This document shows, piece after piece, positions 1 through 8,522 of a DNA stretch of 64,000 nucleotides. Under the pieces are notes generated by a model. The model searched no databases, was not told the DNA's origin, and was given only the letters and a program-made list of their open reading frames with translations. The stretch's first letter is position 1. The number at the start of each line of letters is the position of its first letter. The position numbers and the translations under genes were made by a program. Source of the stretch: Diaphorobacter limosus (GTDB lineage: Bacteria > Pseudomonadota > Gammaproteobacteria > Burkholderiales > Burkholderiaceae_C); assembly GCF_033100095.1 (NCBI RefSeq), contig NZ_CP136921.1:528501-592500 (forward strand), in the 5' to 3' direction.

Positions 1-726
1 ATCGCGCCGGCCTTCATTGAAGAGCTCCAGGCCCAAGCCCACGAGAACCCGGTCAAGGGGCTTCGCGCGGCCTTGCTGGTTATGCACGCGCCAAGTGACG
101 CGGTGGTGGACATCGGCGAGGCACAGGACCTGTTCAAGGCGGCCAGACATCCTAAGAGTTTCATCAGCCTGGACGATGCGGACCATCTGCTCACGCGCCC
201 GGCCGATGCGCAGTATGCGGCTGACCTGATTGGCGCCTGGGCCTCGCGGTTTCTGCCGATGCGAGCCGAGCGAAACGATGCGCCGTCGGACCTTCGTGCG
301 GGCGAGGTGTGGGTGGGGGAGCACGATCACGCCTTCTGGCGATCGATGCGAGCAGGTCCGCACCACCTCGACGCCGATGAGCCCAAGGAAGTGGGTGGTG
401 GCGAACGCGGGCCCGATCCTTATGAACTTCTGCTGATGTCGCTGGGCGCCTGCACGTCCATGACATTGCGCCAGTACGCCAAGCGAAAAGGCTATGCGCT
501 CAAGGATGTCCAGGTCAGGTTGCGTCATGAGCGCGCGCACGCGACCGATTGCCAGGAGTGCGGGGATCGCTCGGGACAGGTTGACCACGTCACGCGGCAG
601 CTCCTGCTGAGCGGACCGTTGAGTGAAAGCCAGCGACAGGACCTGTTGCGCATCGCCGATCGTTGCCCCGTGCATCGAACGCTGGAGAACCATCCGGTGA
701 TCACCACCACACTGATTCGGGACTGA
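1..726 (+). CDS. Alpha/beta hydrolase - OsmC fusion protein (5' end outside window)
   Basis: The reading frame is open from the first base, so the gene starts upstream. The first ~80 visible residues resemble the end of an alpha/beta-hydrolase domain: a ...LLVMHAPSDAVVD.. strand carrying the acid, then DADHLL, which supplies the usual late histidine. The last ~130 residues are an OsmC/Ohr-type domain with the two peroxidatic-type cysteines in LGACTSMTLRQYA and RCPVHRTL. Bifunctional hydrolase/OsmC proteins are a known family, and OsmC domains reduce organic peroxides through these cysteines. It heads a close-packed plus-strand cluster (32 bases to the next gene), which supports an oxidant or electrophile detoxification role. 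The hydrolase substrate is unknown. Confidence 0.85.
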   Translation: MAPAFIEELQAQAHENPVKGLRAALLVMHAPSDAVVDIGEAQDLFKAARHPKSFISLDDADHLLTRPADAQYAADLIGAWASRFLPMRAERNDAPSDLRAGEVWVGEHDHAFWRSMRAGPHHLDADEPKEVGGGERGPDPYELLLMSLGACTSMTLRQYAKRKGYALKDVQVRLRHERAHATDCQECGDRSGQVDHVTRQLLLSGPLSESQRQDLLRIADRCPVHRTLENHPVITTTLIRD

Positions 727-758
727 TCCCAACCACACACAAACGAAGGAGACGGAGC

Positions 759-1040
759 ATGAGAGCCATCTGGAAAGGCACCACCATCGCTGAGAGCGAT
801 GACATCGTGGAAGTTGAAGGCAACGCCTATTTCCCACACGACGCGTTGCGCCCGGAACATTTCAAACCAAGCGATACGCACACCACCTGTCCATGGAAGG
901 GGCGGGCCAGCTACTACGACGTCGTGGTCGGCGAAGACGTGAACGCTGACGCGGCGTGGTACTACCCGTCGCCCAAGGCTGGTGCGGAGGCGGTGACCGG
1001 CAGGGTGGCGTTCTGGCGCGGTGTCGAGGTGCGGCCATGA
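759..1040 (+). CDS. DUF427 domain protein
   Basis: This 93-residue protein fits the DUF427 family: a short beta-rich protein starting MRAIWKGTTIAES, with the family-typical run THTTCPWKGRASYYDV in the middle and a YYPSP...VAFWRGVEV ending. The ATG is preceded by GAAGGAG about 9 bases upstream. The stop codon overlaps the start of the next flavoprotein gene (ATGA), so the two are translationally coupled. DUF427 proteins have no firmly established function. They often sit beside oxidoreductases, as here. An earlier in-frame start at 663 exists but lies inside the upstream gene and lacks a ribosome site. Confidence 0.85.
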   Translation: MRAIWKGTTIAESDDIVEVEGNAYFPHDALRPEHFKPSDTHTTCPWKGRASYYDVVVGEDVNADAAWYYPSPKAGAEAVTGRVAFWRGVEVRP

Positions 1041-2446
1041 GCGGGGAACAGAGGTTCGACGCGATCGTGATCGGAGCCGGTCAGGCCGGTCCCTTTCTGG
1101 GCGCGACACTCGTTGCCCGGGGTATGAAGGTGGCGCTCATCGAGGAGCGTGACCTGGGTGGTACCTGTGTCAATCGGGGCTGCACCCCAACCAAGACCCT
1201 ACGCAAGTCGGCTCGTGTGGCTCACATGGCGCGCCGGGCCAGCGAATTCGGTGTGCAAACCGGGTCGGTCCAGGTCAACTTCAGGGCAGCGATGGAGCGC
1301 ATGCAACGCCGGGTGGAGGAGGCTCGCTCTGGCCTGCAGGCCTGGCTGGGCCAGTTGGAAGGACTCACCATCATCAAGGCGCGCGGTCGCCTGGCGGGCC
1401 GTGAAGGCGAACAGTTCGTGGTGCTGGCCGGCGAGCATCAGCTGGTGGCGCCCAAGGTGGTGCTGAACACCGGCACACGTCCCTTTGTTCCGCCGGTGCC
1501 TGGGCTGGACGAGCTGCCGTTCCTGGACAACGAACGGCTGTTGGCGCTGCGTGAATTACCGTCCAGGCTGGTGATCATCGGCGGTGGATACATCAGCCTG
1601 GAGATGGCTCAGATCTTTCGGCGGCTGGGAAGTGAGGTTGCCATTCTGGAAACAGGGCCCCGCCTCACGGCCCGCGAGGACGAGGACATTGCAGCCGCTG
1701 TGACCGGAATGCTGACAGCGGAAGGCATCGAAGTGAACACCGGCGTGCGCATTGAGCGGGTCGGCAAGGCGGACAACGACGCTGGCGTGCGGGTGCAGTT
1801 GGCTGGTGGCCGCAGCGTGGATGGCAGCCACCTGCTGGTGGCCACCGGGCGAATACCGAACACCGACTGTCTGGGCCTGGAAACGGTGGGCCTGGAGGTC
1901 AGTGCGCGAGGCTACCTGGTCACCAACGACCGGCTCGAAACCGCGGTTCCCGGCATCTGGGCGCTGGGTGACATCAATCAGCGCGGGGCCTTTACCCACA
2001 CCAGCTACCACGATCAGGACATCGTGGCGGAGAACCTGGCCGGAGGGCAACGCAGCGCCGCCGCGCGCGTCGGCATTTATGCCATGTTTACCGATCCTCC
2101 GCTGGCCCACGTCGGTCTTTATGAGGCCGACGCGCGAAAACTCGTGACCGAAGGGCGACGCATTTCCCAGGCGGTTCACGCCATGAAGGACGTCAGTCGC
2201 GCGAAGGAAGAAGGCGAAACCGTGGGCAAGATCAAGCTCCTCATCGATGAGGACAGTGGTCATTTCCTCGGAGCGACCATGCTCGGGATCCAGTCGGACG
2301 AGATCATTCAGGCGATCGGTCTGGTGATGGCCAGTGGCGGCACCTGGAAGTTGGTCCGGGATGCATTGCCCGTTCACCCGACGGTCACCGAGTTCCTGCC
2401 CACCATCATTGATCGACGCAAGCCCTTGACCGCAAGTTCTGGGTGA
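1037..2446 (+). CDS. Mercuric-reductase-like FAD/NAD(P) disulfide oxidoreductase
   Basis: This 469-residue protein belongs to the pyridine nucleotide-disulfide oxidoreductase family (dihydrolipoamide dehydrogenase / mercuric reductase). It has an N-terminal FAD Rossmann motif VIGAGQAG at ~11-18, the redox-active pair C44 and C49 in GGTCVNRGC, a second nucleotide motif IIGGGYIS near 185, ATGRIPN, the second FAD motif ALGDIN, and a C-terminal dimer domain ending with the family HPT motif (LPVHPTVTEF). It lacks the N-terminal HMA domain and the C-terminal vicinal cysteine pair of true MerA, so Hg(II) reduction is not supported and the substrate is unknown. The start chosen overlaps the DUF427 stop. 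The next gene follows after 17 bases, so it is part of the same operon. Confidence 0.88.
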   Translation: MSGEQRFDAIVIGAGQAGPFLGATLVARGMKVALIEERDLGGTCVNRGCTPTKTLRKSARVAHMARRASEFGVQTGSVQVNFRAAMERMQRRVEEARSGLQAWLGQLEGLTIIKARGRLAGREGEQFVVLAGEHQLVAPKVVLNTGTRPFVPPVPGLDELPFLDNERLLALRELPSRLVIIGGGYISLEMAQIFRRLGSEVAILETGPRLTAREDEDIAAAVTGMLTAEGIEVNTGVRIERVGKADNDAGVRVQLAGGRSVDGSHLLVATGRIPNTDCLGLETVGLEVSARGYLVTNDRLETAVPGIWALGDINQRGAFTHTSYHDQDIVAENLAGGQRSAAARVGIYAMFTDPPLAHVGLYEADARKLVTEGRRISQAVHAMKDVSRAKEEGETVGKIKLLIDEDSGHFLGATMLGIQSDEIIQAIGLVMASGGTWKLVRDALPVHPTVTEFLPTIIDRRKPLTASSG

Positions 2447-2463
2447 GCCGGAGGACCCACACC

Positions 2464-3072
2464 ATGCCCATCAACCGCTCATTCAGCGGCCGCAATCGCG
2501 ATGTCCACAACCACGGCGGTCGACTTCCGCCAGGACAGTCCCTGACGGAAGGTTTTCCCGTGCTGACTGCGGGCCCCACCCCAAAAGCCTTGGCGCTTGG
2601 CGATTGGCGCTTGACCTTGAAGGTCGGTGTGCGGCCGGTTCGCGTTTGGACCTGGAGCGAATTCCAGGCCCTGCCCCAGACCGAGCAGGTGGTCGATATC
2701 CATTGCGTTACCACCTGGTCGAAATTCGACACCCGCTGGCGCGGTGTGACGTTGGACACCTTGTTGCAGGCGGCCGGACTGGAAGCGCCCACGCCTTGGG
2801 TGTTGGCGCATTCTCAGGACGGCTACTCCACCAACGTGCCGTTGGCCGATCTGACACAAGGGCGCGCAATGATCGCAACGCACTACGACGACCGACCGCT
2901 CGCGCCCGAGCACGGGGGACCGGCACGCCTGTTGGTGCCGCATCTCTACTTCTGGAAGTCGGCCAAGTGGGTCAATGCGCTGCAGTTCAACGAGCGCGAC
3001 GAGGCCGGGTTCTGGGAACTGCGGGGCTATCACATGCGAGGCGACCCTTTCAAGGAAGAGCGCTATGGATGA
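2464..3072 (+). CDS. Sulfite-oxidase-like molybdopterin protein
   Basis: This 202-residue protein has an oxidoreductase molybdopterin-binding (sulfite oxidase) fold. The probable molybdenum-ligating cysteine is C81 in DIHCVTTWSKFDTRWRGV. The later segments DGYSTNVPL, HGGPARLLVPHLYFWKSAKWV and ERDEAGFWELRGYH are typical of the short, cytosolic sulfite-oxidase-like group. No Tat signal and no haem domain are seen. ATG 2464 is preferred because GGAGG lies 10 bases upstream; a GTG at 2443 overlapping the previous stop is the alternative. It overlaps the following flavin reductase gene by 8 bases, so that reductase is a plausible electron partner. A MOSC protein 3.4 kb downstream also fits a molybdenum-cofactor theme. 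Confidence 0.88.
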   Translation: MPINRSFSGRNRDVHNHGGRLPPGQSLTEGFPVLTAGPTPKALALGDWRLTLKVGVRPVRVWTWSEFQALPQTEQVVDIHCVTTWSKFDTRWRGVTLDTLLQAAGLEAPTPWVLAHSQDGYSTNVPLADLTQGRAMIATHYDDRPLAPEHGGPARLLVPHLYFWKSAKWVNALQFNERDEAGFWELRGYHMRGDPFKEERYG

Positions 3073-3826
3073 GGCTGTTGGTCAACACCGGCTGAGCTGG
3101 CAGACCGCACGCATCGATGCGTTGCAGGCACTGACTCCACGCGTCATGCGGGTGGTGCTGCGTCCTGACAGATGGGTTCGCCCGAGGCCGGGCCAGCATT
3201 TGGATGTCCGACTGACAGCGGAAGACGGCTATCAGGCACAACGGAGCTATTCACTCCTCTCACCTCCTCAACGTACCGGGCTCTATGAGCTTGGCATTGA
3301 GCGTTTGGACGATGGCGAAGTATCCACCTGGTTTCACGACAAGGCCCAGCACGGCGAAACGATTGAAGTCCTCGGACCGGTTGGAGGTCATTTTGTGCTT
3401 GACGAGTCGAACACACGACCAGCCTTGCTGATTGGGGGAGGATCTGGCGTCGTTCCCCTTTTGTCCATGGCAGCGCAACGCGTGGGTGCATACAGCCAAG
3501 CGCATACAACGCTGTTGGTTGCCGCACGCCATCTTGACGAAGTGTTGCTCTGGCCCACCCTGCAGCGATGGGAAGCGTTTACGCCGCGGTTTCGCAGCCG
3601 ACTGGCGCTCTCGCGGGATACCTGTGCCCCGCGCGCACAGGACCACGTTGGCCGCATTGATGGAGCCGATGTTGCTTGGGCATTGCAGCAATTGGGTGAT
3701 GTGGCGACCGAATCTGCGCAGGTTTTCATCTGCGGGCGTAATGACTTTGTCGAGTCCATCGTTCATATGGTCACCGGGCTAAATGTGCCCGAGGTCTCCA
3801 TCCGCACCGAGCGCTTCGGAAGTTGA
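3065..3826 (+). CDS. FAD/NAD(P)-binding ferredoxin-reductase-type protein
   Basis: This 253-residue FNR-family protein has the FAD-binding barrel motif QRSYSLLS near residue 60 and the nucleotide-binding loop LLIGGGSGVVPLLSM near 125. The C-terminal region holds VFICGRNDFVESI, and no [2Fe-2S] ferredoxin domain follows. The start overlaps the end of the sulfite-oxidase-like gene by 8 bases. I infer that this protein passes electrons from NAD(P)H to, or accepts them from, that molybdoprotein. Such two-gene pairs occur in other proteobacteria, but the physiological substrate is unknown. Confidence 0.87.
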   Translation: MDEAVGQHRLSWQTARIDALQALTPRVMRVVLRPDRWVRPRPGQHLDVRLTAEDGYQAQRSYSLLSPPQRTGLYELGIERLDDGEVSTWFHDKAQHGETIEVLGPVGGHFVLDESNTRPALLIGGGSGVVPLLSMAAQRVGAYSQAHTTLLVAARHLDEVLLWPTLQRWEAFTPRFRSRLALSRDTCAPRAQDHVGRIDGADVAWALQQLGDVATESAQVFICGRNDFVESIVHMVTGLNVPEVSIRTERFGS

Positions 3827-3847
3827 CTCTCTTTTTTCTCATCTGCC

Positions 3848-5056
3848 GTGACACCTGAAGACATCCGCCTAACCCGATACGTCTCTGTCCGTTCGCGCAG
3901 CGAACGTCTGTGTGCCCCTCTGAGTGCCGAGGACCATGTTCCCCAACCGGTTTCCGACGTCAGTCCGCCGAAGTGGCACTTGGCCCACACCACGTGGTTC
4001 TTCGAGACTTTTGTCCTCGCGAAACAACAGCCGGACTATCGACTGTTCCATCCTCTGTATGGCTACCTGTTCAACAGCTACTACGAATCGGAGGGCGCTC
4101 ACCTGGCACGCCCGCAGCGAGGGAGCTTGAGTCGCCCGACGGTGGCTGAGGTGATGGCGTATCGCGCGCATGTGGACGAGTCCATGCGCCGTATGCTGAA
4201 GGAACCACTGGAGCCCGCGGTCGCGGCCTTGGTAGAGCTGGGCATGCAGCATGAACAACAGCATCAGGAGTTGCTGATCACAGACATCAAGTACATCCTG
4301 GGCCACAACCCATTGCATCCGGCGTATGACCCTCTGGGCATCGGTCCCCAAGATGTGACGGCCGAACATGATGGAACCTGCCCACCACTGGACGATTGGC
4401 TTAGCGTCGAAGGGCAGACGATTCGCATGGGCCACCAGGGGCCAGGGTTCGCCTTCGACAACGAGTCGCCATCGCATTTGGCGCTCATTCAAGGAGTAGA
4501 CATCCGTGTGGCGCTAGTCACCAATGATGAATACCTTCAGTTCATGCGCGACGGAGGATATCAGCGCCATTCGCTCTGGCATGCGGAAGGCTGGGACTGG
4601 GTGCAAACGCTTAAATTCCGTGCGCCGATGTACTGGCAGCCCGACCCTAACCAGCCTGACGGATGGGGTCATTACACGCTCCAGGGGGTGATGCCGCTGA
4701 CCAGTCAGGCACCAGTCACGCATGTCAGTTACTACGAGGCACACGCTTTCTGCGATTGGGCGGGGTGGCGATTGCCCACCGAGTTCGAGTGGGAAGCAGC
4801 GGCAAGCCGGTTCGACTGGGGGCGTCGATGGGAATGGACGCGCAGTGCCTATCAGCCCTATCCCGGTTTTGCCCGCAGCGAGGGCGCAGTGGGCGAATAC
4901 AACGGGAAGTTCATGGTGAACCAGCAGGTCTTGCGCGGAGCGTCCTGGGCCACATCGCCGGGCCACGCCCGTTTGACATACCGGAACTTCTTTCACGCTC
5001 CGTTGCGTTGGCAGTTCACGGGCATCCGTCCTGTTCGCTCGCGGGAGTCCGCATGA
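3848..5056 (+). CDS. egtB: EgtB, ergothioneine-synthesis sulfoxide synthase
   Basis: This 402-residue protein is a non-haem iron enzyme that joins trimethyl-histidine (hercynine) to a cysteine-type thiol with O2. An N-terminal DinB-like domain carries the three-histidine iron site: H47 in WHLAHTTW, and H135 and H139 in HEQQHQELL. The C-terminal half is an FGE-sulfatase-type domain with PVTHVSYYEAHAFCDWAGWRLPTE, WEWTRSAYQPYPGF and VLRGASWAT. Translation appears to begin at a GTG, 21 bases after the previous stop. The stop overlaps egtD by four bases (ATGA), so the two ergothioneine genes are coupled. No egtA, egtC or egtE is present, as is usual for proteobacterial egtBD pairs, so the thiol donor cannot be told. 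Confidence 0.95.
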   Translation: MTPEDIRLTRYVSVRSRSERLCAPLSAEDHVPQPVSDVSPPKWHLAHTTWFFETFVLAKQQPDYRLFHPLYGYLFNSYYESEGAHLARPQRGSLSRPTVAEVMAYRAHVDESMRRMLKEPLEPAVAALVELGMQHEQQHQELLITDIKYILGHNPLHPAYDPLGIGPQDVTAEHDGTCPPLDDWLSVEGQTIRMGHQGPGFAFDNESPSHLALIQGVDIRVALVTNDEYLQFMRDGGYQRHSLWHAEGWDWVQTLKFRAPMYWQPDPNQPDGWGHYTLQGVMPLTSQAPVTHVSYYEAHAFCDWAGWRLPTEFEWEAAASRFDWGRRWEWTRSAYQPYPGFARSEGAVGEYNGKFMVNQQVLRGASWATSPGHARLTYRNFFHAPLRWQFTGIRPVRSRESA

Positions 5057-6030
5057 CTGATCGGGACAGACTGACGGAGCATGTTCTGCAAGGGTTGACG
5101 CGACCACAGAAGGCGCTCTCATCCGCTTGGTTCTACGACGATGAGGGCTCGCGCCTGTTTCAGCAGATCATGGCGCTGCCCGAGTACTACCTCACACGCC
5201 TTGAGCACGAGCTGCTGCGCTCACGCGCGGATGAGCTTTCCCGGTGGATAGATCCTCGGTGCAGCCCGATCGATCTGATTGAACTGGGCAGCGGCGACGG
5301 GGCCAAAACGCTGTCGCTGTGCCAGGCACTGGCGCAACGTGAAGTGGATTGCATCTACAGGCCTATGGATGTGTCCGCACACGCCCTAGCGGATCTGAGC
5401 CGCCGCTTTGACACGTACCTCCCCCGCATGGCCATCGAACCGGTGCTGGGAGACTATTTCGAGCATTGGCCTCAGATTGCCGAAGGGCGACGCCAGGTTG
5501 CAATGTTGCTGGGCAGCAATCTGGGCAACCTCGACGAACACGGTGCCGTCAAGCTGCTGCAGCGGGTGCATTCGCATTTGCGCCCGGGTGACCTTGTGCT
5601 GCTTGGTCTGGATCTGGTCAAGGACCCGGCCATGCTGCGCGCAGCTTACGACGACTCTCAAGGCGTGACAGCTGCGTTCAATCTGAACCTGCTGACACGG
5701 TTGAATCGCGAGTTGGGCATGGACTTCGATCTTGCGAAATTTCGTCATTACGCCAGCTACTGTCCGCTGGAACACGTGGCCAGGAGCTTTCTGGTTAGCC
5801 AGGTGGACCAGGTGGTCAACAGCAAGACCCTCGACCGAGGTTTCGTTTTCCTTGCCGGCGAGACCATCTACACGGAGCAATCTCAGAAGTACACGATGGC
5901 TTCTATTGAACACCTCGCAGCCCAAAGCGGGTTTGACAACACCTGCACCCTGACCGACCCCCGAGGCTGGTACGCCATCACCGTCTGGCACCGGCTACCG
6001 TTCACCCCAACGCAACAAACGTCGACCTGA
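5053..6030 (+). CDS. egtD: EgtD, L-histidine N-alpha-methyltransferase
   Basis: This 325-residue SAM-dependent methyltransferase converts histidine to hercynine, the first step of ergothioneine synthesis. Visible family features are YYLTRLEHELL at ~45-55, the SAM loop LIELGSGDGAKT at ~75-86, DVSAHAL, LGSNLGNL and the late WYAITVWHRLPF. The length is normal for the family (about 320). The start codon overlaps the egtB stop, so EgtB and EgtD should be made in similar amounts. The gene after it begins 13 bases later, behind an AAGGAG ribosome site. Confidence 0.95.
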   Translation: MTDRDRLTEHVLQGLTRPQKALSSAWFYDDEGSRLFQQIMALPEYYLTRLEHELLRSRADELSRWIDPRCSPIDLIELGSGDGAKTLSLCQALAQREVDCIYRPMDVSAHALADLSRRFDTYLPRMAIEPVLGDYFEHWPQIAEGRRQVAMLLGSNLGNLDEHGAVKLLQRVHSHLRPGDLVLLGLDLVKDPAMLRAAYDDSQGVTAAFNLNLLTRLNRELGMDFDLAKFRHYASYCPLEHVARSFLVSQVDQVVNSKTLDRGFVFLAGETIYTEQSQKYTMASIEHLAAQSGFDNTCTLTDPRGWYAITVWHRLPFTPTQQTST

Positions 6031-6043
6031 AAAAGGAGTCCTA

Positions 6044-6490
6044 ATGAGCAACAAGACCCATCTGCGCCAGACCATGCTGGACCTTGCCGAAGGGCGCCTG
6101 CGGTTTGCTGAACAGACCTATGCGCAATACCTGGTCGGTGCGGCGGGCCGCGGAGATGAACCCAGTGAAAGCGATGCGGCGTCGCGGGCCGTCAACAATG
6201 CTGCTCTGGCGCAGGCGTTCGAATGCCCCATTCACGACCACCAGGAGGCCCTGGAAGTCTTGCGTCAGATCGATTTCGGTCCCCGGGATTCGGTGGAGAC
6301 AGGCGCCGTGGTTCGCATCGACGGGCGTTGGTTCGTGATTGCGGTTGCCAGCGATGCCTTCCAGTGCGACGGCAACACCTACATGGGAATTTCCACCCAG
6401 GCGCCCATCTACGCAGCGATCGCAGATGCCCGAGCCGGTGATGTTGTCAGCTTCCGGCAACGCGAACTGCACATAGAGGAAGTCTTGTGA
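6044..6490 (+). CDS. GreA/GreB-C-terminal-like (FKBP-fold) protein
   Basis: This 148-residue protein has a C-terminal half (from about DFGPRDSVETGAVVRIDGRWF to SFRQRELHIEEV) resembling the FKBP-like C-terminal domain of GreA/GreB/Rnk factors. It lacks the long N-terminal coiled coil that reaches into the RNA polymerase channel, so cleavage-factor activity is unlikely. Binding to polymerase or another partner is only a guess. An AAGGAG ribosome site precedes the ATG, and the gene sits 13 bases after egtD, within the same cluster. Confidence 0.7.
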   Translation: MSNKTHLRQTMLDLAEGRLRFAEQTYAQYLVGAAGRGDEPSESDAASRAVNNAALAQAFECPIHDHQEALEVLRQIDFGPRDSVETGAVVRIDGRWFVIAVASDAFQCDGNTYMGISTQAPIYAAIADARAGDVVSFRQRELHIEEVL

Positions 6491-6513
6491 TGCACCTCAT
6501 TCGAGTCTGAACG

Positions 6514-7050
6514 ATGGGCAGCACGCTGCGCGACCTGGTCCGGCGCTTTCATGGCACAGGTCGGCTTGATGCCATCGTTCTGCGCCCGGATCGCCTCAAG
6601 GACGCAGTGTCCGTGCAGGAGGCCAGGGCCGAACCGGGTCTCGGGCTGATTGGCGATCACCGCTCCCTGAAGCTTCGTCAGTCGGATGCGCAACGCCATC
6701 GCGAGCTGAGTCTGATCCAAGCTGAGCACCTTGGCTTGCTCGGGGTCTGGACGGGGCAAGCTCCAATTGCCCCGGAGCGTTTGCGGCGCAACCTTGTGAT
6801 CTCGGGCATCAACGTCGCCGCAATGCATTCACCCTTCCGGGAAGAACGCTTTGTCTGGCGAATTGGCGGATCGGTCCGCATTGAAATCACGGGGCCATGT
6901 CCTCCTTGTTCACGCATGGAGGACGAACTCGGTGAAGGCGGTTACGCCGCGCTGCGCGGTCACGGGGGCGCCACGGCACGGATCGTCGTAGGTGGCGTGC
7001 TACGGGTTGGAGATACCGTTAACCTTGACGTTGAATCCACCGTGGGTTGA
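6514..7050 (+). CDS. MOSC domain protein
   Basis: This 178-residue protein contains a MOSC (molybdenum cofactor sulfurase C-terminal) domain. The segments RPDRLKDAVSVQEARA, GLIGDH, RRNLVISGINV, and the cysteine region TGPCPPCSRMEDELGEGGYAALRGHGG match the family. MOSC proteins bind or carry sulfide near Mo-cofactor enzymes (YiiM/YcbX relatives). Together with the sulfite-oxidase-like gene upstream it makes a molybdenum link in the cluster likely. The role in this cell is inferred. Confidence 0.85.
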   Translation: MGSTLRDLVRRFHGTGRLDAIVLRPDRLKDAVSVQEARAEPGLGLIGDHRSLKLRQSDAQRHRELSLIQAEHLGLLGVWTGQAPIAPERLRRNLVISGINVAAMHSPFREERFVWRIGGSVRIEITGPCPPCSRMEDELGEGGYAALRGHGGATARIVVGGVLRVGDTVNLDVESTVG

Positions 7051-7055
7051 TAGCC

Positions 7056-7988
7056 ATGATCGAAGCAGAGCGTACGCCTGGGTTTCTCCATCTTCTCCAG
7101 ATGACCGGCGGTGCGTCGTGGTTGCACATGTGCATCCACCACCGCGAGACGGAGAGTTTTCTCTCAAGCGTGACCGGCCTGGACAAGCTGATCGCCGCAG
7201 CGATGGTGTCTGAAGATACCCGCTCGCGGTTGCGCGTCCACGGGCAGGGCGTGATGGTTTTGCTCAAAGCGATGCATTTGAGAGCTGATGGAGTGGGGCA
7301 TCCGGAGGACATGGTGTCCATGCGAATCTGGATTGATGAGCGTCGGGTTATCACGACCCGCGAGGAGGATGTGGATCCCATCCTCGAACTTGCGGAAGAC
7401 ATCTCTCAGGGGCGGGGCTCGGCAACGCCAGGTGACTTCCTTTGCGATCTCATCGAAGAGCACCTCTCGGAAGTTTCCGAGCAGGTCGAGATGCTAGAGG
7501 ATGGGGTGAATCTGATCGGCGGCCTTCTGGTTCAACACCAGACGGAAGCGGCATGCCCGAGCATGGCCAATACCCAGACCGCGATCTCTGGCTTTCTCCG
7601 TCATCTTGGCCCCCAGCGGGCCGTTCTTCAAACGTTGACAACCCTCGTCGTCCCGCCGCTGAATACCAATCATCGAGGCCGACTGGAGGAGCACCTGAAC
7701 CAGCTGTTGCGGTTGCTCGAAACGCTGGAGAATTTGCGTGACCGTATCGATATCCTCAGTGACCGGGCAAACCGCATTCAGGAGCGACAGCTGAATCAAA
7801 GCTCTTATGTTTTTGCCGTGGTATCCACAATCTTCTTGCCCTTGAACTTTGTCACTGGCCTGTTTGGCGCCAATCTTCTGGGACTGCCGTTCGCAGATGC
7901 CACCAATGGCTTCTGGGTGTTGGTAGGTCTTTGCTTACTAATGAGTGTTGGGTTGGTAGCGGTCTTTCGCTGGTTCAAATGGCTTTAG
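7056..7988 (+). CDS. CorA/ZntB-type divalent cation transporter
   Basis: This 310-residue protein has the CorA-family layout: a long cytosolic N-terminal domain with helical segments (residues ~130-240), then two C-terminal membrane helices. The loop after the first helix reads TGLFGANLLGLP, so the pore signature is GAN rather than the GMN of Mg-type CorA, which favours the ZntB branch. ATG 7056 lies 5 bases after the MOSC stop; an in-frame TTG at 7047 is less likely. It is the last gene of the left cluster. No terminator is obvious before the IS remnant that starts near 8073. Confidence 0.82.
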   Translation: MIEAERTPGFLHLLQMTGGASWLHMCIHHRETESFLSSVTGLDKLIAAAMVSEDTRSRLRVHGQGVMVLLKAMHLRADGVGHPEDMVSMRIWIDERRVITTREEDVDPILELAEDISQGRGSATPGDFLCDLIEEHLSEVSEQVEMLEDGVNLIGGLLVQHQTEAACPSMANTQTAISGFLRHLGPQRAVLQTLTTLVVPPLNTNHRGRLEEHLNQLLRLLETLENLRDRIDILSDRANRIQERQLNQSSYVFAVVSTIFLPLNFVTGLFGANLLGLPFADATNGFWVLVGLCLLMSVGLVAVFRWFKWL

Positions 7989-8072
7989 TAGACGGTTTGT
8001 GGACTGTTTGAGATGTATCTTCGGAGCCGTCCATCAAGGACGGGTGCGCTGTTAGGAAAAACGATACGTGCC

Positions 8073-8522
8073 TGTTGATTCATCAGCACAACTGAGCCAG
8101 TGATCACGTCGAATACTGAGCCACTGGGTTGATGGATGTTCTGGCTACTCGGTTGTGGATAAGTCTATCGGGTCTGCTGCTTTTCGATCTCCTTTCTGAG
8201 CTTTTGCACGTGGCTTGGACGGTGCCGCGCCAGCGGCACTGGAGTGCTTGAATCGCCAGCTCTCATTGCCTGTCTCCACGATGTGGCAGTGGTGCGTGAG
8301 GCGGTCGAGCAAGGCGGTTGTCATCTTGGCGTCGCCGAAGACGCTGCTCCATTCCGAGAAGGTGAGGTTGGTGGTGATCACCACGCTCGTTCGCTCGTAG
8401 AGCTTGGAGAGCAGGTGGAACAGCATCGCACCGCCCGACTGCGTGAACGGCAGGTAGCCCAGTTCATCCAGGATCACCAGATCGACGTACATCAGCCGGT
8501 GTGCCAACTGCCCGGACTTGTT
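8073..8522 (-). mobile_element. Remnant of an IS21-family element, cut by an IS1071 derivative
   Basis: The stretch begins with TGTTGATTC and contains repeated TGAGCCA blocks (8094-8135) typical of IS21-family ends. The 3' part of an istB helper gene follows on the minus strand. Homology stops exactly at 8522, where the IS1071 inverted repeat begins. It is a different element from the IS21 copies at 42944 and 63615: the proteins are clearly related, but the DNA differs. The 84 bases between zntB and this remnant show nothing else. Confidence 0.75.
8145..8522 (-). pseudogene. istB: istB helper ATPase, C-terminal fragment
   Basis: About 125 residues of an IS21-type IstB ATPase remain. Visible are the Walker B region [13 protein letters not shown], then [40 protein letters not shown] and a charged tail ending DPIDLSTTE. 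The Walker A half is missing because the gene is cut at 8522 by the IS1071-derived repeat. It cannot be functional alone. Confidence 0.85.

Noticed and set aside
1037..2446. True mercuric reductase MerA
   Set aside because: The N-terminal HMA domain and C-terminal vicinal cysteines needed for Hg(II) are missing, and no other mer genes are nearby.
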